Part shown: piece after piece, positions 18,426 through 26,966 of the stretch
Numbering within the stretch: the first letter of the stretch is position 1
How the letters are laid out: every line of letters starts with the position of its first letter
Assembly (NCBI GenBank): GCA_029780115.1
Contig: JAKOZG010000002.1
Span: 1-64,000 of the forward strand
Direction of reading: 5' to 3'
DNA: 64,000 bases
Source: Thermotogota bacterium
GTDB taxonomy: Bacteria; Thermotogota; Thermotogae; Petrotogales; Petrotogaceae
The notes under the pieces: generated by a model
Seen by the model: only the letters and a program-made list of their open reading frames with translations
Told to the model about the DNA's origin: nothing
The model's database searches: none
Position numbers and translations under genes: made by a program

Positions 18426-19469
18426 TTAATCAGCAGCAACATTTAAAACTATTTTACCACTTTGTCCACTGGCCATCAATTCAAATGCTTCTTCAAAATT
18501 ATTGAAATCAAATTGGTGAGTAACAATTTTACTTAAATCTAATTTTTTATATTTCAACCAAGAAGCTGAAAGATACCAAGTCTCAAACATTTTCCTTCCA
18601 GTTATTGTATGAATGGTTAAATTTTTAAATACTGCAGCATTCATTTCAAAATTAATTCTATCTTCAGGATAAACACCTAAAATTGAAGCTACTCCAGTAT
18701 TTTTTAGAGAAAGAATTCCATCATTTAATGCGCTTTCATTTCCTGACATCTCCAAAAACACATCGGCTCCTAATCCATCTGTAAGTTCCATAATTTTATC
18801 AACAACTGAATTATTCACTGGATTAATTACCAAATCAGCTCCAACATCCTTTGCCATTTTTGACCTATATTCAGATATTTCACTCACTACAACAAAAGAT
18901 GCCCCTGATATCTTAGATACAGCTAACGCCATTAACCCTATAGGCCCAGCTCCAGTAATCAGAACCAAACTTCCCCTCAAATCTGCAACCGTAGTCGTAA
19001 ATATTGCGTTACCTAACGGTTCCATAACAGATGCATATTCTAAGGGAATACTCTCATCTATTTTCAACAAAACAACATCCGGAAGAACTATATATTCAGA
19101 AAACACACCATTTGTATCTACACCCAGTATTTTAAGACTTTGGCATACATGCATATTTCCATTTCTACAATGGTAACAGTGCCCACAAGGTATATGACTA
19201 TCTCCAACTACCAAATCACCGGGTTTAACATTTTTTACCTCTTCTCCAACTTCAATAACTTTTCCAACGAATTCATGACCATCTATCTGGGGTAAAGATT
19301 TTATTCGATTTTTTGCCCAATTATCCCATTTGTAAATGTGAACATCAGTTCCACAAATAGATGCCTTTAGAACTTTAATTTTAACGTCATGGGAAAAACT
19401 TATCGTAGGTTCATTAACTTCTACAAGAGAAAAACCTTTTTTTGGTTCAACCTTTACTATAGCTTTCAT
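18426..19469 (-). CDS. tdh: L-threonine 3-dehydrogenase
   Basis: NAD-dependent zinc alcohol dehydrogenase family enzyme oxidising threonine to 2-amino-3-ketobutyrate. About 347 aa from ATG 19469, chosen over GTG 19478 for spacing from AGGAG. Catalytic zinc ligands in ASICGTDVH and GHEFVG; structural zinc in CGHCYHCRNGNMHVC; Rossmann motif GAGPIGLMA near residue 170. Kbl is encoded downstream, giving the full threonine-to-glycine pathway. Sorbitol-type dehydrogenases are alternatives, but length, CGTDVH and context favour Tdh. Confidence 0.92.
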   Translation of the reverse strand: MKAIVKVEPKKGFSLVEVNEPTISFSHDVKIKVLKASICGTDVHIYKWDNWAKNRIKSLPQIDGHEFVGKVIEVGEEVKNVKPGDLVVGDSHIPCGHCYHCRNGNMHVCQSLKILGVDTNGVFSEYIVLPDVVLLKIDESIPLEYASVMEPLGNAIFTTTVADLRGSLVLITGAGPIGLMALAVSKISGASFVVVSEISEYRSKMAKDVGADLVINPVNNSVVDKIMELTDGLGADVFLEMSGNESALNDGILSLKNTGVASILGVYPEDRINFEMNAAVFKNLTIHTITGRKMFETWYLSASWLKYKKLDLSKIVTHQFDFNNFEEAFELMASGQSGKIVLNVAAD

Positions 19470-19511
19470 ATTTTTCACTCTCCTAATTACTAAATTTTTA
19501 TGTCTATTTAA

Positions 19512-19540
19512 AGTTTAACGCATTATGAAATTTTTTTCAA
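19512..19540 (-). promoter_or_regulatory. Likely promoter of tdh-kbl
   Basis: On the minus strand TTGAAA (19535-19540) and TAAACT (19512-19517) are spaced by 17 nt, about 40 nt upstream of the tdh start. The -10 is imperfect. Confidence 0.45.
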
Positions 19541-19637
19541 ATATTAGGAGAGCTATTGATACCTAAAAACTAACAATGAGAAGGAAATAAAGCAAAATAA
19601 AAGGAAATAAATAAAGAAAAATGTTATACACTTCTTA

Positions 19638-20795
19638 TTAGCGCTCGTAAACAATTTCACCATTAATTATTGTTTTAACAACATAACTCCTAAAATCAAA
19701 TGGATGTCCACTCCAAATTACTAGATCAGCATCCTTACCGACATCCAGACTTCCTACTCTTTCTTCTATTTCCAAAATTTTGGCAGGATTAATAGTAAGC
19801 ATCCTTATCAAATCCTCCTCTTTTGCTCCATATCTCAGAGCAGTTGCAGCCTGAATAGACGCGTGTTCTAAAGGTATAACAGAATGATCACAAGTCAATG
19901 CTGCTAATATTCCTTTTTCATTTATGATAGAAATTGAATGATAGCTCATATTTCTTGTTTCTAGCTTGGTTCTAAACCCAAGCAGTGGACCTAATATTAC
20001 AGGAATATCTTTAGCTTTTATATAGTCAGGGATTTTATAGGCTTCTGTTGCATGTTCAATTACAAGATCAAATCCAAATTCCTCAGAAAGACGAATAGCA
20101 GTAAGAATGTCGTCTTTTCTATGAGCATGAATTCTTGCTGTTACTTCTTTTTTTAATACCTTTTCTCCAATTTCATATTTAATATTAAATTCTGTAAAAT
20201 CCTTACCTTCTTCTTTTGATAATTCCTTTTTCTTAATATAATTTTTAACTTGAATAAAATAGTCTCTAATTATTGCTGCATTACCAAGCCTAGTTGATGG
20301 TGATTTGTTTAACGTTCCATACACTCTTTTCGGATTTTCACCAAGTGCCATTTTTAATCCAGCTGGTTCCCTTATAATTGAATCGTCTGTTATTTGAGAA
20401 TTCAACTTAATAATCGCGCTTTGACCACCTATCGGATTAGCACTACCTGGAACAATCATTACTGTAGTCACACCACCTGCCAATGCCCTTGTAATTGCAA
20501 TATCGTCTGGATAATAAGCGTCTATCGCTCTGACATGTGGAGTTACTGGATCTGTAGCTTCGTTCCCATCTTGATAATAATTTCCCACACCTTCTTCAAA
20601 CAATCCGATGTGTGAATGTGGATCTATAAAACCAGGAAATACAAATTTGCCAGTTATATCTATTGTATCAACGGATTTTTTTTCGATTTGTTCACTTATT
20701 TCTGCTATTTTTCCATCTTCAATTAGAATATCCCCAATAAAAGGTTTTGTTGAAACAGGATATATTATCCCTTTTTTTAAGAGTAGCTTTTTCAT
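19638..20795 (-). CDS. Metal-dependent amidohydrolase (imidazolonepropionase-related)
   Basis: 385 aa enzyme of the amidohydrolase superfamily (COG1228-like). GFIDPHSHIGLFEEGVG near residue 55 holds the HxH pair; ITRALAGGVTTVM follows; later ligands are in RIHAHRKDDI, VIEHATEA and TCDHSVIP, the last carrying the catalytic Asp. The C-terminus (VGSLDVGKDADLVIW) is the usual beta-sandwich return. The substrate is not predictable; cyclic ureides, isoaspartyl peptides or prolidase-type substrates are possible. It follows the ArsB/NhaD-type transporter gene by 45 nt with its own GGAGGTGA site, suggesting co-expression. Confidence 0.85.
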   Translation of the reverse strand: MKKLLLKKGIIYPVSTKPFIGDILIEDGKIAEISEQIEKKSVDTIDITGKFVFPGFIDPHSHIGLFEEGVGNYYQDGNEATDPVTPHVRAIDAYYPDDIAITRALAGGVTTVMIVPGSANPIGGQSAIIKLNSQITDDSIIREPAGLKMALGENPKRVYGTLNKSPSTRLGNAAIIRDYFIQVKNYIKKKELSKEEGKDFTEFNIKYEIGEKVLKKEVTARIHAHRKDDILTAIRLSEEFGFDLVIEHATEAYKIPDYIKAKDIPVILGPLLGFRTKLETRNMSYHSISIINEKGILAALTCDHSVIPLEHASIQAATALRYGAKEEDLIRMLTINPAKILEIEERVGSLDVGKDADLVIWSGHPFDFRSYVVKTIINGEIVYER

Positions 20796-20840
20796 CCTAT
20801 CACCTCCAAAAATTAAAATTTATTTTTTGCAATACTATTA

Positions 20841-22127
20841 TTAAAGTATAACAAAATTTAAATATACTACCGAAACTGCAATATTAAGAATCATTATCAA
20901 GAATCCATATTTGAAAAATTCTCCAAAAGATATTTTTTCTCCTGTTGATTTAAATAAAATAGTCAAAGCTATTATATTTGGAAGAGATGCCACGGGCGTT
21001 GCAATCCCTCCTAAACATGTACCAAGCGATAAAGCATACCAAACAGGGTTTAAATTTGAAAAAACTAAAGGATTTAATGTTGGCAAATATCCTACTAAAG
21101 GAATGAACGCAGCAGTAATTGCTATATTATTCATAAATGCAGATGCAAATGCTGAAATTAACATTATAATAATACTAATCGATTTTAGAGACGTTCCAGC
21201 AAAGTCAACCAATAACTCAGTTATATAACTTATTGCTCCTGTTTCAACTAAAGCACCAACTACAACAAAAAGTGCGAAAATAAACAAAATAATATCCCAT
21301 TCTATTTTAGCAAGCATTTCTTCTACTTCTTTTGGACCAATTAAAAGCAAAGAAACAAACCCTGCAGCTAAAGCAACGGTTGAACTTTCAATGTTAAGTT
21401 CATGGTGAAAAATAAAAGCCAAAACCACTACGATGAATAAAATTACTGCAATTGAAAACTTTTTTTTATCCTTGGAAAAACCTTTATTAAAGTTTTTCAA
21501 TCGGTCCCTATCTATTTTAACTGAAAAATCTTTTTTAAAAAAAAGCACAATCAAGAGATTTGATATAACTAAATTGATAATTGCAATTGGATACATTACT
21601 GCAGAAAATTCTGAAAACGTAAACATAGAGGCTGAAGATATCATTATATTGGGGGGTTGACCCATCATCGTTGCCATACCACCTATTTGAGACGCAAAAA
21701 TAATCCCGAGCGTAAAAGGCAAATGATTAACCTCTAAGAAATCTGCTATCGAAAGTGCAATCGGAACAAAAATTAAGATAGTTGCAATAACTTCGATATA
21801 TCCAGCTATTATAGCAACAAAAATAGTTAATCCCCAGAATAAAGAATAAATATTGCCACCAAAAATTTTTAAAATCAATGAAGCAAACGATTCGAACAAA
21901 CCCGTCTTTTTTAAAACATCTACAAATAACATAATCCCAACTAGAAAAAGAAGCGTGTTGAAATCAACATAATTTCTAATAGCTACCATTGGTTGAGAAA
22001 AAATGCCTATTACTAAAAGAAAAACTGCGCCCAACATTGAAATTAACGTCTTATCAACCTTTTGAGATAAGATACCGATTACCACAACAACAAATACTAT
22101 CAGAGAAACTACGGCACTTATGCCCAC
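20841..22127 (-). CDS. ArsB/NhaD-family membrane transporter (ion transporter superfamily)
   Basis: Integral membrane protein of 428 aa with about 11-12 hydrophobic helices in two homologous halves. ATMMGQPPNIMISSA in the first half and GGIATPVASLPNIIALT in the second are the paired re-entrant loop motifs of the ArsB/NhaD/SLC13 superfamily. Substrate may be Na+/H+, an oxyanion or a dicarboxylate; the sequence does not decide. GTG 22127 follows AGAGGTGA. It is first in a unit with the amidohydrolase. Confidence 0.85.
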   Translation of the reverse strand: MGISAVVSLIVFVVVVIGILSQKVDKTLISMLGAVFLLVIGIFSQPMVAIRNYVDFNTLLFLVGIMLFVDVLKKTGLFESFASLILKIFGGNIYSLFWGLTIFVAIIAGYIEVIATILIFVPIALSIADFLEVNHLPFTLGIIFASQIGGMATMMGQPPNIMISSASMFTFSEFSAVMYPIAIINLVISNLLIVLFFKKDFSVKIDRDRLKNFNKGFSKDKKKFSIAVILFIVVVLAFIFHHELNIESSTVALAAGFVSLLLIGPKEVEEMLAKIEWDIILFIFALFVVVGALVETGAISYITELLVDFAGTSLKSISIIIMLISAFASAFMNNIAITAAFIPLVGYLPTLNPLVFSNLNPVWYALSLGTCLGGIATPVASLPNIIALTILFKSTGEKISFGEFFKYGFLIMILNIAVSVVYLNFVIL

Positions 22128-22157
22128 TTATATCACCTCTTGTTTAGATTTTGATTT

Positions 22158-22186
22158 ATAATGTATTGTGCTTAGATATATTACAA
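22158..22186 (-). promoter_or_regulatory. Promoter of the ArsB/NhaD-amidohydrolase unit
   Basis: Minus strand TTGTAA (22181-22186) and CATTAT (22158-22163) with a 17-nt spacer, about 30 nt before the GTG start. The -35 overlaps the palindrome at 22182-22197. Confidence 0.5.
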
Positions 22187-22197
22187 TATTTATTGTA
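22182..22197. promoter_or_regulatory. 16-bp palindrome, candidate operator
   Basis: TACAATATTTATTGTA has 7-bp arms around two central bases and covers the putative -35 of the leftward promoter. A repressor site is plausible; the regulator is unknown. Confidence 0.45.
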
Positions 22198-22210
22198 TCA
22201 TTTATAAAAC

Positions 22211-22243
22211 AAAAGTAGATAAATTTATTATTTATCTACTTTT
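22211..22243. repeat. 13-bp perfect inverted repeat between divergent genes
   Basis: AAAAGTAGATAAA (22211-22223) pairs with TTTATCTACTTTT (22231-22243) around a 7-nt loop, just before the CPBP ribosome site. The flanking A and T runs give it terminator form on both strands, yet the flanking genes diverge. It may insulate the two genes or act as an operator. Confidence 0.6.
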
Positions 22244-22274
22244 AATAAATTAAACTTAAAAAAGAGGTGTGACT

Positions 22275-22967
22275 ATGTCTTATCTAAAGCTGATTTTGTT
22301 CATAGCATTGTATTATATTTCCATATTCTTTATTGGTAAGTTTTTATTAGAAAAAACAAAATATGACGTCTATAAAGCAAATTGCTTAATTGGGATATTC
22401 AGTATCTTAATTTCAATTGTTTTGATTTTTTTCTCAGATATCAACTTCAAACAAGCGGGCTTCAAAATTGGAAACATAAAAAATGGTCTAGTAATGGTAG
22501 CAATCTCTTTTTTAATAATTCTTATCTCTATCTATAGCATGAAAAAGATGACTTACTCAGACCTTCTCAAAATTCCTTACATCAATTTTGGAAAAAACAA
22601 ATTACTTTTATTATACATGTGGGCCCTTGTCGGACCTGTAGAAGAGATTTTTTATAGAGGTTTTATTCAAGGAAGTTTAGAACAACTAATAACTGGTTCT
22701 TTTTTAACAATAAGATATTCTACCTTAATTTCTATGTTGATTTTTATATTAGCTCATTTAAGTAATGTTTTCTTCGGAAAAGAGAATTTAAAGCAATTTC
22801 TGAATCTTTTGCCGGGTAGGATAATCATGTCTTTTATTCTTTGTTATACCTTTCAAATAAGTCAAAGTCTATTGTATCCTATAATAATACATAACTTTAC
22901 CGATGGGATTACCATTAGCTATTTGTTACGTTTAAGAAAGAAACATATAAATGAATATCAGTCTTAA
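22275..22967 (+). CDS. CPBP family intramembrane metalloprotease
   Basis: Membrane protein of about 230 aa with seven to eight hydrophobic segments. EEIFYRGF (about residue 120) is motif 1; the His of AHLSNVFFG is motif 2; HNFTDG near the C-terminus is motif 3. These define the CAAX protease/bacteriocin-processing (ABI) family. ATG 22275 is preferred over GTG 22269 because of spacing from GAGGTGT. No bacteriocin gene is nearby, so the natural substrate is unknown. Confidence 0.85.
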   Translation: MSYLKLILFIALYYISIFFIGKFLLEKTKYDVYKANCLIGIFSILISIVLIFFSDINFKQAGFKIGNIKNGLVMVAISFLIILISIYSMKKMTYSDLLKIPYINFGKNKLLLLYMWALVGPVEEIFYRGFIQGSLEQLITGSFLTIRYSTLISMLIFILAHLSNVFFGKENLKQFLNLLPGRIIMSFILCYTFQISQSLLYPIIIHNFTDGITISYLLRLRKKHINEYQS

Positions 22968-23066
22968 TTTTCAATTGCTAAAATTTTTAATTACATTTAT
23001 ATTTAGTTATCATTTCTTATTTATAAATAGTAGATTATATTTACTTATCCTTATTATATTTTTCTC

Positions 23067-23095
23067 TTGATTTTTTCTATTTTATATAGTATAAT
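23067..23095 (+). promoter_or_regulatory. Promoter of hsp20
   Basis: TTGATT (23067-23072) and TATAAT (23090-23095), 17-nt spacer, 37 nt before the hsp20 ATG. No CIRCE-type palindrome is seen beside it. Confidence 0.75.
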
Positions 23096-23132
23096 ATGGA
23101 TGATAGAAAAAAATCATAGGGGGTGGTTGTCA

Positions 23133-23579
23133 ATGCTACCAAGAAGAAGAGATGAAAGAGACGAAAGAGATGATTGGTTAATTCCAAGGGATTTCTTTGA
23201 AAGAGAGTTAGAAGAATTCTTTAGACCATTTTTTCAAAGTTATGACATCATTTCAAGAGGGGTAATGGATGTTTACGAAACAGACGAAGATTTCATCATT
23301 GAATGTGATCTACCAGGTCTAGATAAGAAGGACATAAGAATAGATTTAAAAGATGATTTACTAAGAATATCTGCAGAAAAGAAAGCATCAGAAGAAACTA
23401 AAAAAGGACGATTCTACAGACAAGAAAGATATTACGGAAGAATTGAAAGAGCTGTTAGATTGCCGGATTATGTAAATAAAGACAAGATACAAGCTAAATA
23501 CGAAGATGGCGTTCTGAAAATCTCGATACCCAAGAAAGAAAGTGCAAAAGCAGAAGTTAAAAAGATCCCAATTGAATAA
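23133..23579 (+). CDS. Small heat shock protein Hsp20
   Basis: ATP-independent chaperone holding unfolded proteins, 148 aa. Start is ATG 23133 behind AGGGGGTGG; a longer frame would include the promoter. The alpha-crystallin domain covers about residues 45-140: VYETDEDFIIECDLPG, then YYGRIERAVRLP and YEDGVLKISIPK. The C-terminal ISI is the I-x-I anchor for oligomer assembly. The N-terminus is unusually charged (RRRDERDERDD). It is a single-gene transcript with its own promoter and terminator. Confidence 0.95.
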   Translation: MLPRRRDERDERDDWLIPRDFFERELEEFFRPFFQSYDIISRGVMDVYETDEDFIIECDLPGLDKKDIRIDLKDDLLRISAEKKASEETKKGRFYRQERYYGRIERAVRLPDYVNKDKIQAKYEDGVLKISIPKKESAKAEVKKIPIE

Positions 23580-23596
23580 ATTTAGCATTTTATTGC

Positions 23597-23630
23597 AAGA
23601 GCAGGTTATAAACCTGCTCTTTTATTTTTC
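23597..23630 (+). terminator. Terminator of hsp20
   Basis: AAGAGCAGGTT (23597-23607) pairs with AACCTGCTCTT (23611-23621) around ATA, followed by a T-rich run. Confidence 0.9.
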
Positions 23631-23714
23631 TAATAATAAACATTAATAAATAAAATTATTTTGAATTAAATACACCTATTTTTTGAAATTATCCTTTTTT
23701 ATAAATTAAATTTA

Positions 23715-23723
23715 TGCTATAAT
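23715..23723 (+). promoter_or_regulatory. Extended -10 promoter of the TPR gene
   Basis: TGCTATAAT, 86 nt before the TPR start; no clear -35 is visible. Confidence 0.55.
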
Positions 23724-23808
23724 GTAGTTAAGTAAAGGTCTTGTTTCCCGTTTTCTAACAATAAAATTTAATTAAGTCTATCATTTTACCTAAAGGGAGG
23801 AGATTGTT

Positions 23809-24891
23809 ATGCAGCACATAGTAAAAATCGCCTTTGAAGGAAAAACTTATGATATTACAGATTTAACCCCTTTTCCTTTTTTGCTTTGTGAATTTCTATA
23901 TGAAGGCGATTTTGAGCTAATGAAAGAAGATTTAAAAAATAACCAAAAATTTATTCAAGAAGCTAATAAAATTGAGGAACTCTTAGAATACCTACCTGGT
24001 TTAACTTCAAATTTTGTTGTTTCACCATTCATTCTTAGTGAATTTCTATCCTATCTTGATGAATTTCAAATCAGTATTGGGGATTTGTCCCATGTATCTT
24101 TGAACGGGTTATTTGACTCAGTTTTATTGGAATGTGAAAATCGAAATTACAAAATTGTTGAAGACTTGATTGATTTTATACTAAAGATTGAACCAAGCTT
24201 TGCGCCTGCATATGAATTGATGGGATCTATATATATAGAAGAAGGAAATTTAGAAAAAGGGCAAGAATATTTAGAAAAAGCTTTACAAATCGATCCTTGG
24301 AATGTTGCCGCATTGTCTGAACTAGGTCAAGTGTATTTTAATCTAGGAGACTTCAGAAAAGCGGCTGAAATGTGGAAAAAAGAACTTGATCTTTCTCCTA
24401 ATAATTTTGTTACATATTTTATGTTAACAAATGCTTATATTCAAAGCCAAGAATACGCTAAAGCGGCGAAAATTTTGGAAAAACTTTTAAATAGATTCCC
24501 TAAAAGCATACTTGGAAAGTATCAATTATCTCTAATTTACGAAAATTTGGGTAGATTTATAGAAGCTAAGGGATTACAAGACGAGATTTTGAGTACAACT
24601 CCTGAATATTCGAGTGATGTAGAAATTTGGGTTAAAATAATGTACGAAAATGGTAAATACCAGGAAGCCCAAACATTTTTAGAAAAGTTTTTATCAGAAA
24701 ATCCACAAAATGAGCATTTCAAGCTATTATTAATTGTACCATGTCTAAAATCTGGAGATTTCCATAAAGCAAAAGAAATATATGAAGAAATAAGAGATAA
24801 ATATAAATGGTACATTTATGGCCTAAAAGACATGCTAAAAATGAATTTTTCACCAGATGAAATCAAAACGATAGAAAAGGTGCTTCTATAA
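23809..24891 (+). CDS. TPR repeat protein
   Basis: 360 aa, cytoplasmic, no signal peptide. Residues 1-125 resemble no family I know. From about residue 130 at least five tetratricopeptide repeats follow (APAYELMGSIYIEEGNLEKG, AALSELGQVYFNLGDF, TYFMLTNAYIQSQEYAKA, GKYQLSLIYENLGRF). These form a helical scaffold for protein contacts. The ATG follows GGGAGGAG. The next gene, an A24 peptidase, begins right at its end, so they are probably co-transcribed. The partner is unknown. Confidence 0.85.
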   Translation: MQHIVKIAFEGKTYDITDLTPFPFLLCEFLYEGDFELMKEDLKNNQKFIQEANKIEELLEYLPGLTSNFVVSPFILSEFLSYLDEFQISIGDLSHVSLNGLFDSVLLECENRNYKIVEDLIDFILKIEPSFAPAYELMGSIYIEEGNLEKGQEYLEKALQIDPWNVAALSELGQVYFNLGDFRKAAEMWKKELDLSPNNFVTYFMLTNAYIQSQEYAKAAKILEKLLNRFPKSILGKYQLSLIYENLGRFIEAKGLQDEILSTTPEYSSDVEIWVKIMYENGKYQEAQTFLEKFLSENPQNEHFKLLLIVPCLKSGDFHKAKEIYEEIRDKYKWYIYGLKDMLKMNFSPDEIKTIEKVLL

Positions 24892-24965
24892 TTAACAAAT
24901 ATTTTAAAATTGTTTTTATTACTATATTATTTTGCCTTTTAAACTTAATTTGTTTTTTATGTGGC

Positions 24966-25358
24966 ATGACTCTTTATACAAAAGTTTTTTTAAATACTAT
25001 ATTTTATATAGGAATCTTTGATTTCCTGACTTTTATCATTCCTGACTCTGGTTTGCTAGTTTTAATTGGACTTATCGTTTTTAATTTTAATATTTACAAC
25101 CTTTTTTACTCAATTTTCTTATTTATTCTCACTTTAATTTATTGGAAAAAAGGGAAAATGGGTTTTGGGGATGTAAAATTATTGACTGTTCTTACTCTTC
25201 TTTTAGGTAAAAGAATATTTGTAATAATTATCAGTTCGCTAGTTATTGCAATGATTGCTAATTTGATAAAGAAATGTGAAAAAATACCGTTGGGATTCTA
25301 TCTTTCTGTTAGTGTTATAATATTCTCGTTTTTGGGGGGCCAAAACTTTGCTTTATGA
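24966..25358 (+). CDS. Stand-alone A24 (prepilin-peptidase-like) aspartyl protease core
   Basis: Small membrane protein, 130 aa from ATG 24966. The two catalytic Asp motifs of the A24 family are present: FDFLTFIIPD near residue 19 and GKMGFGDVKL near 64; the N-terminal methylase domain is absent. The ATG has no ribosome site. The frame stays open upstream to 24891 and adds one more hydrophobic helix, with AAGGTG at 24876-24881. An ATA or ATT start at 24888-24891 overlapping the TPR stop is therefore possible. It could process type IV pilin-like or other signal peptides. Confidence 0.7.
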   Translation: MTLYTKVFLNTIFYIGIFDFLTFIIPDSGLLVLIGLIVFNFNIYNLFYSIFLFILTLIYWKKGKMGFGDVKLLTVLTLLLGKRIFVIIISSLVIAMIANLIKKCEKIPLGFYLSVSVIIFSFLGGQNFAL

Positions 25359-26118
25359 CATCTTTACATCTTTCATTGAAATACCTGGAATATTTATTTC
25401 AATCCTTCTTTTTTTGATAATAATCAAATTATTTCATTCTAAAAAATTTTCTTTCTCACTATTTTTAGTTACAATACTTATATATATTTTCTCGTGTGGT
25501 TGGTACGCAAGAATTTTTGTTTTTCCTCTGGAAAATAATTATCAGCCTTTATCCTACGAAATTACAAACTTTCAAAATGACGACAATGCTGCGATAGTAA
25601 TCTTAGGAGGCGGTATAATATCAAATACACCCAAAAGCAAAATAGGAGAATTATCCGATAGCGCTTTGAAAAGGGTTTTCGAAGGATTTTTGATATATAA
25701 AAGAACTGAAATTCCTATTATTGTTACAGGCGGTAAACTCAAAGGAATAGAAATACCTGAAGCAGAAGTAATGAAAGAAGAATTGCTAAAATTAGGCGTC
25801 TCTAGCGAAGATATTTATGTAGAATCAAACGCAAAGAACACTAAACAAAATGCACAGTTTGTAGTTGAAATTCTTGAAAATGAAGATTTTGATACTATTT
25901 TGTTAGTTACTAGCGCGGTACATATGACAAGAGCTATGAACTATTTCAACAAATACGCTAAGTCAAAGAAAGTTATTCCTATTCCAACTGGTTACTTAAT
26001 TTCTCAAGATAGGCCAAATTGGTATGATTTTTTACCACAAATAGAATTTTTGAAGGCAAACGCTTCAGCATTGCACGAATATTTAGGCTTAATAAAAATG
26101 AAAGTTTTTGAAAACTAA
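25348..26118 (+). CDS. YdcF/ElyC/SanA-like DUF218 protein
   Basis: 256 aa, TTG 25348 start overlapping the A24 gene by 11 nt. Two N-terminal hydrophobic helices are followed by a Rossmann-like DUF218 domain (about 80-240): AAIVILGGG, IVTGGKL, VESNAKNTKQNA and LLVTSAVHMTRA. Members are linked to cell-envelope polymer metabolism in other bacteria (ElyC, SanA). The catalytic activity is not established for this subgroup. Confidence 0.8.
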   Translation: MLYDIFTSFIEIPGIFISILLFLIIIKLFHSKKFSFSLFLVTILIYIFSCGWYARIFVFPLENNYQPLSYEITNFQNDDNAAIVILGGGIISNTPKSKIGELSDSALKRVFEGFLIYKRTEIPIIVTGGKLKGIEIPEAEVMKEELLKLGVSSEDIYVESNAKNTKQNAQFVVEILENEDFDTILLVTSAVHMTRAMNYFNKYAKSKKVIPIPTGYLISQDRPNWYDFLPQIEFLKANASALHEYLGLIKMKVFEN

Positions 26119-26153
26119 ACCTAAACACAAAACAATCAGGAGGATTAATTAAT

Positions 26154-26753
26154 ATGTCAAATAAAAAAAACCCTACAGAAATCATCAATATTATCGTGAG
26201 TTACAATTTATCTCCACTGGATAGTGCAATTATCTGTATAGACTGCCAAAACGGCTTCACAGAACGATGTCCTAATGAACTTCCCGTAGAAGGAACAAGC
26301 GAGATATGGATAAACGAAATAAACGAATTTTTAAAAATTGCAAAAAGTACAGGTTTTAAAATATTTGCTAGCATCGATGATCATCCAGAAAATCATATCT
26401 CTTTTAAAATTTGGCCACCTCATTGCATCCAAGGAAGCTATGGAAATGAATTGTTCATTTCTACTTATGATACAATTATTAGAAAAGGTTTTAATCCTGA
26501 TGCTGACAGTTATTCAGCTTTTTATTCTGATGTTGACAAAAACATTGAATCTGAATTAAATTTATTATTGAAAAAAGAAAATATTGAAAACTTGATAATT
26601 TTAGGCCTGGCTGGAGATGTATGTGTTATTTCAACTATTCAAGATGCTTTAAAACGAGAATATAAAGTGTATCCTATTGAAAGATATATTAAATCAGTGA
26701 ATAAAAAAAGTATGAGAGAAATCATAGCAGAAAAATTTGGAAAAATAATTTGA
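26154..26753 (+). CDS. pncA: Nicotinamidase (cysteine hydrolase, isochorismatase fold)
   Basis: Hydrolyses nicotinamide to nicotinate for NAD salvage. 199 aa. CIDCQNGF near 28 gives the catalytic Asp; HPENHISF and WPPHCIQGSYGNEL are the nicotinamidase metal/substrate segments; RKGFNPDADSYSAF carries the conserved Lys-x-Asp-Ser-Tyr-Ser-Ala-Phe stretch; LAGDVCV holds the nucleophile Cys. The ATG lies behind AGGAGG. The DSYSAF motif separates it from plain isochorismatases. Confidence 0.92.
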   Translation: MSNKKNPTEIINIIVSYNLSPLDSAIICIDCQNGFTERCPNELPVEGTSEIWINEINEFLKIAKSTGFKIFASIDDHPENHISFKIWPPHCIQGSYGNELFISTYDTIIRKGFNPDADSYSAFYSDVDKNIESELNLLLKKENIENLIILGLAGDVCVISTIQDALKREYKVYPIERYIKSVNKKSMREIIAEKFGKII

Positions 26754-26770
26754 TAATCTTATCAAAAAAA

Positions 26771-26806
26771 GAAAAAAGGGACAAATTAAGTGTCCCCTTT
26801 TTTACT
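26771..26806. terminator. Bidirectional terminator between pncA and tRNA-Pro
   Basis: GGGACA (26778-26783) pairs with TGTCCC (26791-26796), with an A-run before and a T-run after, so it can stop both convergent transcripts. Confidence 0.85.
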
Positions 26807-26812
26807 TTTTGT

Positions 26813-26888
26813 TGGTCGGAGCGACTGGACTTGAACCAGCGACCTTCAACACCCCATGCTGACGCGCTACCAACTGCGCTACGCTCCG
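26813..26888 (-). tRNA. tRNA-Pro(GGG)
   Basis: Cloverleaf on the minus strand: acceptor CGGAGCG/CGCTCCG, D arm with AGTTGGTA, anticodon stem TCAGC/GTTGA around ATGGGGT (anticodon GGG), T-loop TTCAAGT. CCA is encoded (26813-26815). Confidence 0.95.
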
Positions 26889-26901
26889 TTCATCAATGAA
26901 A

Positions 26902-26930
26902 ATTATACCACATATTTATATTTACGTCAA
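26902..26930 (-). promoter_or_regulatory. Promoter of tRNA-Pro
   Basis: Minus strand TTGACG (26925-26930), 17-nt spacer, TATAAT (26902-26907) with an upstream TGG extension. It lies 13 nt before the tRNA. Confidence 0.9.
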
Positions 26931-26966
26931 ATTTTTATAGTAAACTTGATTCTTGAGGTGAGAAAC

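Noticed and set aside
22275-22967. CPBP protease as part of a bacteriocin system
   Set aside because: No small leader peptide, transporter with peptidase domain or immunity gene is nearby.
26856-26966. Longer dus start within the tRNA-Pro antisense
   Set aside because: It would place the N-terminus across the tRNA gene and its promoter; TTG 26967 has a good ribosome site.
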